From assembly GCA_028708585.1 (NCBI GenBank), contig JAQVYO010000011.1:1-18879 (forward strand): a stretch of DNA of 18,879 bases. Reading direction: 5' to 3'. This DNA comes from Oscillospiraceae bacterium (GTDB taxonomy: Bacteria > Bacillota > Clostridia > Oscillospirales > Oscillospiraceae). How positions within the stretch are numbered: position 1 is the first letter of the stretch; each line of letters opens with the position of its first letter. Positions 1-7,410 of this stretch are shown here, in pieces. The notes under the pieces were generated by a model, which was given only the letters and a program-made list of their open reading frames with translations, did not search any database and was not told the DNA's origin. The position numbers and the translations under genes are program-made.

Positions 1-154
1 CAAGGTGGTCAGCGAATCTCTGGAAAGCTGCCGCAGCAGCGGAAGCGCCGACTGGGCCGCCATCAAATCTACGGTAAAGAGCGACCTGTCCAGCTACCTC
101 TACCGGAAAACCCGGCGCAATCCCATGATCCTGCCGGTTATTATGGAAATCTAA
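1..154 (+). CDS. rnj: Ribonuclease J, C-terminal end (partial)
   Basis: Only the last 50 codons are present (reading from base 2, stop TAA at 152-154); the 5' part lies outside the window. The end reads DWAAIKSTVKSDLSSYLYRK followed by TRRNPMILPVIMEI, which is the highly recognisable C-terminal domain of RNase J: an amphipathic helix, a K-T-R-R/K-x-P-M-I-L-P signature and a short hydrophobic tail ending in MEI/MEV. RNase J is a metallo-beta-lactamase/beta-CASP ribonuclease with 5'-3' exonuclease and endonuclease activity that handles mRNA decay and rRNA maturation in Firmicutes. The metal-binding catalytic core cannot be inspected here. The gene is convergent with the mutL operon and both appear to end at the hairpin at 190-221. 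The J1 versus J2 paralogue cannot be told apart from this fragment. Confidence 0.88.
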   Translation, partial: KVVSESLESCRSSGSADWAAIKSTVKSDLSSYLYRKTRRNPMILPVIMEI

Positions 155-189
155 CGGATAAACAAACGCAGCCATATAGATATAAAATG

Positions 190-221
190 ATCCGCCCTGA
201 GACTTTAGTCCCAGGGCGGAT
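190..221. terminator. Bidirectional hairpin between rnj and mutL
   Basis: A perfect 10-bp stem pairs 190-199 (ATCCGCCCTG) with 212-221 (CAGGGCGGAT). The loop has a further 4-bp inner pairing, GACT (201-204) with AGTC (207-210). The T tract is short on the + strand (TTT within 221-223) and loose on the minus strand. It lies 35 bases after the rnj stop and 57 bases beyond the mutL stop, between convergent genes, so it probably serves both. Confidence 0.7.
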
Positions 222-278
222 TTGCTGTCTGAATACTAAGGGGAGCGCTCAAAAAAAGCCCTGATGCTCTGGTAGGCG

Positions 279-2234
279 CTATCCCCGCTTGATTTGCTTT
301 TCCAAATCCCTTCGGCTCAGCTCCAGAGCAACGGGGCGGCCGTGAGGGCAAAATCGGATATTCCCGGATAAAACTTCTTCCGCGATCCTTTTTAGTTCCT
401 CCTCACCGTTTTTTTGCCCGCCCTTCACAGCGGACTTGCAGGCTATCGTGGCCAGCAGCGCATCCCGAAAACTGTGAGGGTCCGCTCGTCCGCCGTTTAA
501 AAGGACGCCGGCCAGCTGGGAGAGTACCTCCTCCGTTTCCCCCGGCTCTATGTCAAACGGGACGCGCCGCACCACCAGGCTTCCGCCCCCAAAATCCGCA
601 ACTTCAAACCCAAACCGGGAAAGAAGCTCCCGGTTTTGCAGCAGCGCGCCGCCCTCCTCTCCCGGCGGAGTAAAAACCAACGGCGTCAGCAACTGCTGAG
701 ACATGGGCACATAGCCTTCCGCTTTCAGCCGGTCAAACTGTATCCGCTCATGAGCGGCATGCTTGTCGATCATCAGCAGCCGGTCCCCCTGCTCCACCAG
801 CACATAGGTATCAAACGCCTCCCCGATCATCCGCCAGGGCACTTCCCGGGCCTCCCGGACCGTTTCCTTCTCCGGCTGGCTCTCCGCTTCCCTTCCTGGC
901 CCTGGCTCCCCCTTTGGCACGGCCGCCTCCCCGGGCCGGACAGGATCGGGAGAAAACCGCTGGCCCGGCGCGGCGATGCCCGCCGCCGGAATGGAAGGCG
1001 GAAGCACCGCGCCGTTCCCATCCCCGTAAGGGATGCAAGTCTCATCGGCCAGCGTCATCCACTCTGCTTTTTCCCGGGAAGGGACCGCCTTGGGCGGGAC
1101 GTCCGTTTCCCCCTCTTGGGGCACGGGAGGGCCGCTCCGGCTTGGATGTGCCTGCCTCTCCGCCTGGGAATCGCCGGCCGTTTCCCCCCAAGGCCTGGAA
1201 ACGGCATCCGGACGGGCCGCGGCAACTTTGGCTAGGGGCCGGGCGGCATTCTGCTCCAGAGCGGCCCGGACGGTGTAATATACCGCGTCAAACAGCTGCT
1301 TTTCCCGGACGAATTTCACTTCCGTTTTGGTTGGATGTACATTGACGTCCACCAGAGAGGGTTTCACCGCGATATGCAGGACGGAGGCGGGGAACTTCCC
1401 CTTCATCTTTTGATTGCGGTAGGCTTCTTCCAGCGCTGCCGCCATGGTGCGGGACTTCACAAAGCGTCCGTTGATAAAAAAATATTGATGTCCGCGGGTA
1501 CCCCGGCAGCAATCGGGCCGAGAAACAAACCCGGAAACGGAAAGTTCCTCCCACGAGCCTTTGGCTTCGACCATGCCTTTTGCAAAATCACGACCCAGCA
1601 CGCTGTACACGGCGGAGGATAGCTTCGTGTCTCCGGGGGTATGCAGCTCCTCTTTCCCGTCCCGGATCAGCTTGATGGAGACCTCCGGGTGGGACAGCGC
1701 GATTTTCTGCACTATTCCGGAAACATAGACTCCTTCCGCCGTATCTTTTTTTATAAATTTCATCCGGGCGGGTGTGTTAAAGAACAAGTCCTTTACCACA
1801 ATTGTGGTGCCCACAGGGCAGCCGGCAGGCTCCGTTTCTCCGGGGACGCCTCCTTCCAGAGACAGGGCAACGCCGGTTTTGGCATCCGCCGTCCGGGTCA
1901 GAAGGTCTACGCGGGACACAGCGGAAATAGCGGCCAGCGCCTCTCCCCGGAACCCCAGCGTTCCGATGCGTTCTAAGTCATACTCCGTTGCAATTTTAGA
2001 GGTGGCATGCCGGAGGAAGGCGGTTGCGGCGTCCCCGGCGGGGATGCCGCAGCCATCATCGGTCACCCGGATGGAGCGCATGCCGCCGTTTATGATTTCC
2101 ACCGTAACTGTTTCCGCGCCCGCGTCAATGGCATTTTCCAAAAGCTCTTTCACTGCGGAGCCGGGCCGCTCCACCACTTCCCCCGCCGCAATTAAGTCGG
2201 CCACATGGGGATCCAGCGTCTTGATCTTACCCAA
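279..2234 (-). CDS. mutL: DNA mismatch repair protein MutL
   Basis: This 651-residue protein is MutL, the GHKL-ATPase matchmaker that links MutS to strand removal in mismatch repair. The N-terminal ATPase shows ELLENAIDAGA (E33/N34/D37), DDGCGI (59-64) and GTLGFRGEAL (91-100). A proline-rich linker of low conservation spans roughly 340-470. The C-terminal domain carries DKHAAHERIQFD (490-501), the endonuclease metal-binding motif usually written DQHA-x2-E-x4-E, plus ACKSAVKGG (from 598) and CPHGRP (629-634). The organism is therefore expected to use a nicking MutL without MutH. The last motif position is Asp501 rather than Glu, a conservative change. The start codon is TTG at 2234-2232, chosen because GAGAGGTG sits about 8 bases upstream and the protein begins exactly where the family does. 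It is the last gene of the miaB-mutS-CPBP-mutL operon, 39 bases after the CPBP stop. Confidence 0.97.
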   Translation of the reverse strand: MGKIKTLDPHVADLIAAGEVVERPGSAVKELLENAIDAGAETVTVEIINGGMRSIRVTDDGCGIPAGDAATAFLRHATSKIATEYDLERIGTLGFRGEALAAISAVSRVDLLTRTADAKTGVALSLEGGVPGETEPAGCPVGTTIVVKDLFFNTPARMKFIKKDTAEGVYVSGIVQKIALSHPEVSIKLIRDGKEELHTPGDTKLSSAVYSVLGRDFAKGMVEAKGSWEELSVSGFVSRPDCCRGTRGHQYFFINGRFVKSRTMAAALEEAYRNQKMKGKFPASVLHIAVKPSLVDVNVHPTKTEVKFVREKQLFDAVYYTVRAALEQNAARPLAKVAAARPDAVSRPWGETAGDSQAERQAHPSRSGPPVPQEGETDVPPKAVPSREKAEWMTLADETCIPYGDGNGAVLPPSIPAAGIAAPGQRFSPDPVRPGEAAVPKGEPGPGREAESQPEKETVREAREVPWRMIGEAFDTYVLVEQGDRLLMIDKHAAHERIQFDRLKAEGYVPMSQQLLTPLVFTPPGEEGGALLQNRELLSRFGFEVADFGGGSLVVRRVPFDIEPGETEEVLSQLAGVLLNGGRADPHSFRDALLATIACKSAVKGGQKNGEEELKRIAEEVLSGNIRFCPHGRPVALELSRRDLEKQIKRG

Positions 2235-2273
2235 GCCTCAGTCACCTCTCGCCCTATGTATGTATCGTTCATA

Positions 2274-2975
2274 TCATTTGAGTACGGAGATCAAAGAAAC
2301 TCCGTTGATGGCGCCGTGCAGCAGCATGGACGCCCAGATGCTCCCGTTTTTTTCATAGCACCAGGCCAGGACCACAGAAGGGGCAAGATACTGGAGCAGA
2401 AGAAGCAGATAGGAAAAATCTCCGGTTGTAAAAACCTGCTGCCAAACATGGAGCAGGCTGAACAGCAGCGCGGATATCAAGTAGGCCAGAATCCGGCTTC
2501 GCTTCCGGATGGAGCCAAACACCACGCCCCGGAATAAAGTCTCCTCCACCAGCGGGGCCAAAACCACCGTCATAAAGCAAATCATCAGCGGATTTTGCAG
2601 CGCCTGGCTCACCAGCCGTTCATTGTTTAAATTTTTTAACTGGACGGCCAAAGGAGAAAGCAAAACTTGCAGACCGAAATAAACGAAAAAGCCGGCCAGA
2701 ACGACCGCGGCGGATGCCGCCGGCTTTTGGAACAGCCTGCGCAGCGAGGCGCCTAAAAACGAGCGGAACAAAAAGAGTACGCCAACCGCCATTAGGCCAT
2801 AATAGATTAAATTGACCTGATCTTCCTGAACCCTAACCTGAAACCGATAGTGCAAAAGGTTGGACAAAAGGGAGAGCAAAAAGGGCAGGGCCACAAAATA
2901 AACAGGCAGAAGCAGCCAGCCGTTCGCCGTCTCCTTCCGGCTCATCAGAGAACGGAAGTCCTTTTTTTCCTTCAC
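2274..2975 (-). CDS. CPBP-family intramembrane glutamic endopeptidase (CAAX protease-like)
   Basis: This is a 233-residue polytopic membrane protein with hydrophobic segments around 20-42, 57-72, 86-112, 130-143, 163-180 and 187-207. The CPBP (Abi/CAAX) signature is complete: EE at 144-145 with Arg149 (EETLFRG), FSLLH with His176, and HGAIN with His220 and Asn224. The family includes Rce1-like intramembrane proteases and bacteriocin-immunity proteins; the substrate here cannot be predicted. Translation starts at GTG (2975-2973) behind a strong AAGGAGG 7 bases upstream. The gene lies 46 bases after mutS and 39 before mutL, so it is co-transcribed with the mismatch-repair genes, a position it does not normally occupy. 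Nothing links it mechanistically to repair, and simple operon insertion is the conservative reading. The family call is firm; the role is unknown. Confidence 0.88.
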   Translation of the reverse strand: MKEKKDFRSLMSRKETANGWLLLPVYFVALPFLLSLLSNLLHYRFQVRVQEDQVNLIYYGLMAVGVLFLFRSFLGASLRRLFQKPAASAAVVLAGFFVYFGLQVLLSPLAVQLKNLNNERLVSQALQNPLMICFMTVVLAPLVEETLFRGVVFGSIRKRSRILAYLISALLFSLLHVWQQVFTTGDFSYLLLLLQYLAPSVVLAWCYEKNGSIWASMLLHGAINGVSLISVLK

Positions 2976-3021
2976 AAACAGGCCTCCTTGCGGGATTAAA
3001 ATGGGCTGGGGACGCGCCGCC

Positions 3022-5637
3022 CTATCCTTCCAGCCGCCGTTTTAGTTCATAGAGCACATTCAGCGCCTCAATCGGCGTCAGCGTATCCATCTCCAATTTT
3101 CGGATGCGCGCCGCCGCTTCCTCCGCCTTGAAATCGCCCAGGGAAACCTGCCCGTCTTGCTCCTCTTTTTCCGTTTCGGGAGCAAAAGCGCAAACGGACG
3201 CTCCCTCCTCATGGGATTTTAAGATTTCCCGCGCCCTTGCAACCACCCGGCTGGGAAGCCCGGCCAGCTTTGCCACCTCCACGCCGTAGCTGCGGTCGGC
3301 GCCGCCCCGCACAATCTTCCGCAGGAAAATAATATCGCCCTTTCGCTTTTTGGCGGCGATATTATAGTTTTTCACTCCGACAAGCGCGCCTTCCAGCACC
3401 GTCAGTTCATGATAATGGGTGGCAAACAGTGTTTTGGCCCCCAATGTGTGTTTGTCCGCACAGTATTCCAAAACCGCCCTGGCGATGCTCATCCCGTCGT
3501 AAGTGGAGGTTCCCCTTCCGATTTCGTCTAAAATCAAAAGGCTTTTGGAGGTGGCGTTTTTTAGGATATCTGACACTTCGGTCATCTCCACCATAAAGGT
3601 GGAGTGCCCCGCCGCCAGATCATCCGCCGCGCCGATGCGGGTAAAAATCCGGTCCACGATGCCCAAGCGGGCGCTCTTTGCCGGAACAAAGCTGCCCGTC
3701 TGCGCCATTAAGACAATCAGAGCCACCTGGCGCATGTAGGTGGATTTTCCCGCCATGTTCGGCCCTGTAATAATGGAAAGCAGATTCTCTCCGCAGTCCA
3801 TCCGGGTGTCGTTGGGAACAAAAAGAGTATCCGTTCGCATTTGTTCCACAACAGGATGCCGCCCTTCCGCAATTTCAATGCGATCGGACAGGTCCACCTT
3901 CGGCATGCAGTAGTTGTTCCGGACGGCCACGGCGGCAAAGGACACAAAAACATCCAACCGGGCCGCCGCCGCCGCCGTCCGCTGAATACGCCCTACTTCT
4001 TTCGCCGTCCGGTCCCGCAGCTCCACATATAATTCATATTCCAAGGCGGTAATTTTATCCCGGGCTGAAAGGATCTCATGTTCCAGCTCTTTGAGTTCCG
4101 GGGTAATAAACCGCTCGCAGTTGGAAAGAGTCTGCTTGCGTATAAACGTATCCGGCACCAGATCATAATACGATTTGCTGACTTCTATGTAATAACCAAA
4201 TACCTTGTTGTAGCCCACTTTTAAGGTTTTGATACCGGTTTTCTCCCGCTCGCCGGCTTCCACGGCGGCCAAAAGGTCCTTGGTTCCGGTGATAATTCCC
4301 CGGAGCCTGTCCACCTCGGGATGATACCCCGCCCGGATAAAGCCGCCTTCCCGAACAGAAAAGGGCGGATCGTCCGCCACTGCCCGGTCAATCAAATCCC
4401 GCAGGTCGCCTAAATCATCCAGCTTTTCCCGGATGTCTTTCAGCGCCGCCGACCGGAACGGCTCCAAATGGGACTGTAAAGCGGGAACGGAGGCAAAGCC
4501 CCCCGCCAAAGCCTTTAGGTCCCGGCAGTTGGCGCTGCCGTAAACCACTTTTCCAGCCAGCCGTTCCAGATCCGGAATTTCCGAAAGGCAAAGCCCCAGC
4601 TCTTCCCTGGCAATCGTGTTCTCAAAAAGCTCCGCCACCGCGTTCTGCCTCCGGCCGATAGCGCGGGGATCCAGAAGGGGCTGCTCCAGCCAGGACCGGA
4701 TCAGCCTTCCCCCCATGGGAGTTTTGGTTTTATCCAGCACCCAGAGCAGGCTTCCTTTTTTTTCTTTGGCGCGCAGCGTCTCTGTCAGCTCCAGGTTGCG
4801 CCGCGCGTTGTAGTCCAGTTCCATAAAGCGGCCGCCGGTGTAATACTGAAGGGCGTTCATATGAGACAGATCGGTTTTCTGCGTCTCTTTCAGGTAGGAA
4901 ACAAGCCCTCCCGCCGCAACAGCCGCCGTGTCCTCCCCATCGGGGATGGAGCGAATACCCGCTTCCCCAAACTGTTCCCGCACCAGCGCCTTGGCTTTCT
5001 CCGGCTGAAAACGCTGGGGAACCCCGGTTTCCAGCCGACACGAAAGCCGCTGGGAAAAGGTTTCGTCCAGCGCGTCATTTTGCGCCGCGTTCTCCGACAA
5101 AACGGCTTCCGACGGACAAAACCGGCACAGTTCATTTATCAAATGGGACACGGTCTTTTCACCCCGAAAGGAAGTTAAAAACACTTCCCCGGTGGATACG
5201 TCGGCAAAACAGGCGGCACCCGCGCTGTCTTCCAGATACACGGAGCAAATATAGTTGTTCCGGTTTTCCTCCAGCATGGAAGGATCCACCACCGTTCCAG
5301 GCGTCACAACCCGGATCACTTCTCGGGAAACCAGCCCCTTGGCCAGCGCCGGGTCCTCCGTCTGCTCGCAGATCGCCACTTTGTAACCCTTTGAAATCAG
5401 CCTTGCGATATACGCCTCGCAGGAATGATAGGGCACCCCGCACATGGGGGTGCGGTCTTCTTCATTTTCCTTAGAGCGGTCCCTGGTGGTCAGGGTCAAA
5501 TCCAATTCCTTGGCCGCCAGCTTGGCGTCTTCTTTAAACATCTCATAAAAATCGCCCAGCCGGAAAAACAAGATACAGTCTTCATATTGTTTTTTAATCG
5601 TCTGATACTGCCGCATCATAGGGGTAATCTCGGACAT
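3022..5637 (-). CDS. mutS: DNA mismatch repair protein MutS
   Basis: This 871-residue MutS recognises mispairs and small loops. The N-terminal mismatch-reading motif is GDFYEMF, with the Phe-x-Glu wedge at F30 and E32. The ATPase domain has Walker A GPNMAGKST (from 625), a STFMVEM segment, Walker B LLILDEIGRGTSTYDG with Asp704-Glu705, and FATHYHEL around 739-745. The C-terminal helical tail is of normal length for the family. The frame is open 15 codons further upstream, but I place the start at ATG 5637-5635. GGAGG lies 7 bases before it, the protein then starts at the usual SEITPMMRQY position, and this avoids overlap with miaB, whose stop is 25 bases upstream. It is the second gene of the leftward operon and is followed by the CPBP gene. 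Confidence 0.97.
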   Translation of the reverse strand: MSEITPMMRQYQTIKKQYEDCILFFRLGDFYEMFKEDAKLAAKELDLTLTTRDRSKENEEDRTPMCGVPYHSCEAYIARLISKGYKVAICEQTEDPALAKGLVSREVIRVVTPGTVVDPSMLEENRNNYICSVYLEDSAGAACFADVSTGEVFLTSFRGEKTVSHLINELCRFCPSEAVLSENAAQNDALDETFSQRLSCRLETGVPQRFQPEKAKALVREQFGEAGIRSIPDGEDTAAVAAGGLVSYLKETQKTDLSHMNALQYYTGGRFMELDYNARRNLELTETLRAKEKKGSLLWVLDKTKTPMGGRLIRSWLEQPLLDPRAIGRRQNAVAELFENTIAREELGLCLSEIPDLERLAGKVVYGSANCRDLKALAGGFASVPALQSHLEPFRSAALKDIREKLDDLGDLRDLIDRAVADDPPFSVREGGFIRAGYHPEVDRLRGIITGTKDLLAAVEAGEREKTGIKTLKVGYNKVFGYYIEVSKSYYDLVPDTFIRKQTLSNCERFITPELKELEHEILSARDKITALEYELYVELRDRTAKEVGRIQRTAAAAARLDVFVSFAAVAVRNNYCMPKVDLSDRIEIAEGRHPVVEQMRTDTLFVPNDTRMDCGENLLSIITGPNMAGKSTYMRQVALIVLMAQTGSFVPAKSARLGIVDRIFTRIGAADDLAAGHSTFMVEMTEVSDILKNATSKSLLILDEIGRGTSTYDGMSIARAVLEYCADKHTLGAKTLFATHYHELTVLEGALVGVKNYNIAAKKRKGDIIFLRKIVRGGADRSYGVEVAKLAGLPSRVVARAREILKSHEEGASVCAFAPETEKEEQDGQVSLGDFKAEEAAARIRKLEMDTLTPIEALNVLYELKRRLEG

Positions 5638-5662
5638 AGAAACGCCTCCGTCTGTCATAAAC

Positions 5663-7114
5663 TCAAAGGACCCCGTTCTCATGAAGCGATTCCTTCATGG
5701 CTCCGAACAACGCCCAGGTGGAAGCATCGGTAATTTCAGCCAGAACAAAAGATCCGATCCGCCTGGAATCGCCGGAAAGATGCACCAGCCGCCCTCCCGC
5801 CGTCCGGGCGCTTAGATTATATGGTTCATTCCCGCTTTCCCCATCCACAAGAACGCGCAGCGTCCGCCCCACATAGGCATGATGCCTGCGGGCTGAAATT
5901 TCATTTTGCAGATTCAAAAGCCGGTCAAAATTTTCCTGTTTTTCCGCCCGGCTCAAAGGGTCGGGCAGCTTTGCCGCCGGAGTCCCCTCCCGGGGGGAAT
6001 AGAGAAAAGTAAACAGCGCGTCAAATCGGACTTCGCGCAAAACATCCAGCGTATCTTCAAACTCCCGGGATGTTTCTCCCGGAAAACCCACAATGACATC
6101 GGAAGTCAGAACCAGGCCGGGCACCGCTTCCCGGGCTTCCCGCACCAGATCCAGATAGTCCGCCTTGGTATATCCCCGGTTCATGGCTTTTAGCACCCGG
6201 TCGTTTCCCGCCTGGAAAGGAAGGTGCAGATGCGGGGCCACCTTGGCACAGTCTCCCATGGCCTGAAACAGACGCAAAGACGCATCCTTTGGGTGGCTTG
6301 TCATAAACCGGATCAGAAATTCTCCCGGCAGTTCGTTTAAACGGCGCAGAAGGCCGGCAAAATCCACTCCCGCGCCGATATCCTTCCCATAGGAATTGAC
6401 GTTTTGGCCCAAAAGGGTAATCTCCTTATATCCTTCGGAAACCAGCATCTCCACTTCCCGCAAAATCGGCTCCGGCATTCTGCTGCGCTCCCGCCCCCGC
6501 ACATATGGGACAATGCAGTACGAACAAAAATTGTTACACCCCTGCATAATGGACACAAACGCCTTGGGCTTTCCCTGCCGGTAAACCGGAAGACCTTCCG
6601 CCACCCGGCCCGGGCCGTCCTCCACGTCAAAGATGCGGCCGCCCGCCGCCCGCCGCCGTTGTAAAAGCTCCGGAAACCGCCAGAGGGCATGAGGCCCAAA
6701 AACAAGATCCACATGCCGGAAGGACCGTTTCATTTTTTCCGCCATATGCCCTTCCTGCATCATGCAGCCGCAAAGGCAAATAATTTGGTCCGGGTTGCTC
6801 CGCTTGGCATGGGTCAGCGCCCCCACGTTGCCCAGCACCCTCTGTTCGGCGTGCGCCCGCACGGCGCAGGTATTCATGACGATCAGGTCCGCTTCCCGCT
6901 GGCTGTCTGTAAACCGATAGCCCATCTGCCGCAGCATACCCCGGATCTGCTCCGAATCCGCCTCATTTTGCTGGCACCCGTAGGTTTCCACCAAAGCGGA
7001 AGGCTGCCTGCCATTTTCTTTGCGCAACAGCTCGTTTTCCGCCCGGACAAGCTCCATAAATTCCCTTTGGCGGCCCATCTCTTCCGCTGACACTGTTTTT
7101 GCGCGTTCCCCCAT
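5663..7114 (-). CDS. miaB: tRNA-2-methylthio-N6-dimethylallyladenosine synthase MiaB
   Basis: This 483-residue radical-SAM methylthiotransferase adds the 2-methylthio group to i6A37 of tRNAs reading UNN codons. The N-terminal MTTase domain supplies the auxiliary cluster cysteines Cys47 (YGCQQNEADSE), Cys83 (NTCAVR) and Cys117 (CGCMMQ). The radical-SAM motif is CNNFCSYC (Cys193, 197, 200), followed by IVPYVRGRERSR. A C-terminal TRAM-like stretch runs from about 410 (GRTLRVLVDGES) to 470. The short N-terminal extension before residue 40 is charged and variable, as in other Firmicutes. The ATG at 7114 has AAAGGAG about 11 bases upstream, slightly long; ATG codon 13 is a weaker alternative. It is the first gene of the operon, driven by the promoter at 7138-7166. 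The miaB-mutS-mutL order is common in Clostridia, but no miaA follows mutL here. Confidence 0.95.
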   Translation of the reverse strand: MGERAKTVSAEEMGRQREFMELVRAENELLRKENGRQPSALVETYGCQQNEADSEQIRGMLRQMGYRFTDSQREADLIVMNTCAVRAHAEQRVLGNVGALTHAKRSNPDQIICLCGCMMQEGHMAEKMKRSFRHVDLVFGPHALWRFPELLQRRRAAGGRIFDVEDGPGRVAEGLPVYRQGKPKAFVSIMQGCNNFCSYCIVPYVRGRERSRMPEPILREVEMLVSEGYKEITLLGQNVNSYGKDIGAGVDFAGLLRRLNELPGEFLIRFMTSHPKDASLRLFQAMGDCAKVAPHLHLPFQAGNDRVLKAMNRGYTKADYLDLVREAREAVPGLVLTSDVIVGFPGETSREFEDTLDVLREVRFDALFTFLYSPREGTPAAKLPDPLSRAEKQENFDRLLNLQNEISARRHHAYVGRTLRVLVDGESGNEPYNLSARTAGGRLVHLSGDSRRIGSFVLAEITDASTWALFGAMKESLHENGVL

Positions 7115-7137
7115 AGGCTTCTACACTCCTTTGCTCC

Positions 7138-7166
7138 ATTATATCTGGACTGGCTCTCCCCGTCAA
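7138..7166 (-). promoter_or_regulatory. Sigma-A promoter of the miaB-mutS-CPBP-mutL operon
   Basis: On the minus strand, TTGACG (7166-7161), a 17-base spacer and a consensus TATAAT (7143-7138) form a near-perfect housekeeping promoter. The predicted transcription start is near 7131, giving a leader of only about 16 bases that holds little more than the AAAGGAG ribosome binding site of miaB. Confidence 0.85.
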
Positions 7167-7185
7167 TGCCGGGAAGGAATGCACG

Positions 7186-7214
7186 TTGACATTCCCAATT
7201 AAGTTTAGTAAACT
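7186..7214 (+). promoter_or_regulatory. Sigma-A promoter of fbp
   Basis: On the + strand a consensus TTGACA (7186-7191), a 17-base spacer and TAAACT (7209-7214, four of six consensus bases) form a good promoter reading toward fbp. Transcription is expected to start near 7221, leaving a leader of about 190 bases before the chosen fbp start at 7411. Its -35 box lies 19 bases from the -35 box of the divergent miaB promoter. Confidence 0.75.
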
Positions 7215-7219
7215 GAATT
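7197..7219. promoter_or_regulatory. 23-base near-palindrome over the fbp -10 box (candidate operator)
   Basis: The two 11-base arms AATTAAGTTTA (7197-7207) and TAAACTGAATT (7209-7219) match in 10 of 11 positions as an inverted repeat around the central G7208. The right arm contains the fbp -10 hexamer. A dyad of this length at this position is the expected layout of a repressor operator (MarR- or TetR-like footprints have this size). The regulator is not encoded in the window and the operator role is inferred. Confidence 0.6.
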
Positions 7220-7282
7220 TGAAAACCACTGAAGGACTGTTATTTGAGCGCTTTCCGCAAAAACGGTGAAATTTGCGGAGAT

Positions 7283-7349
7283 GCGCCCAATGGAGCCTGA
7301 TGACGGCGCCTGCCTGGGGGCCGTTCCCACCGGAGCCTGGCCGGGGACG
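7283..7349 (+). other. Structured fbp leader with two tandem hairpins sharing GGAGCCTG
   Basis: The non-coding region 7221-7410 is GC-rich. Hairpin A pairs GCGCC (7283-7287) with GGCGC (7305-7309); hairpin B pairs CGTTCCC (7322-7328) with GGGGACG (7343-7349, one G-U pair). Each places the same eight bases GGAGCCTG in its loop region (7292-7299 and 7332-7339), exactly 40 bases apart. A further GC-rich self-complementary stretch follows (about 7349-7370). I do not recognise a known riboswitch class. The two stems and the repeat are visible in the sequence; any regulatory function is inference. Confidence 0.4.
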
Positions 7350-7410
7350 CGCGGCCGCCGCCCGGGCGCAATTGCTTGGATCGTTTTCCAGGAAAGGAAG
7401 GGTTGGGAAG

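Noticed and set aside
636..1345. Overlapping + strand open frames within mutL
   Set aside because: They lie opposite the low-complexity proline-rich linker of MutL, have Arg/Pro-rich products and no start signals.
7278..7370. Fluoride- or ZTP-riboswitch-like fragments (GGAGATG, TGATGACGGCGCC, CCGCCCGGGC) in the fbp leader
   Set aside because: Only isolated pieces match; the core pairing and spacing of either class cannot be assembled, and fbp is not a typical target of either.
7273..7410. In-frame N-terminal extension of fbp by 46 codons
   Set aside because: The extra residues are Ala/Arg/Pro-rich and unlike class III FBPases, there is no ribosome binding site near 7273, and the family N-terminus starts at 7411/7414.
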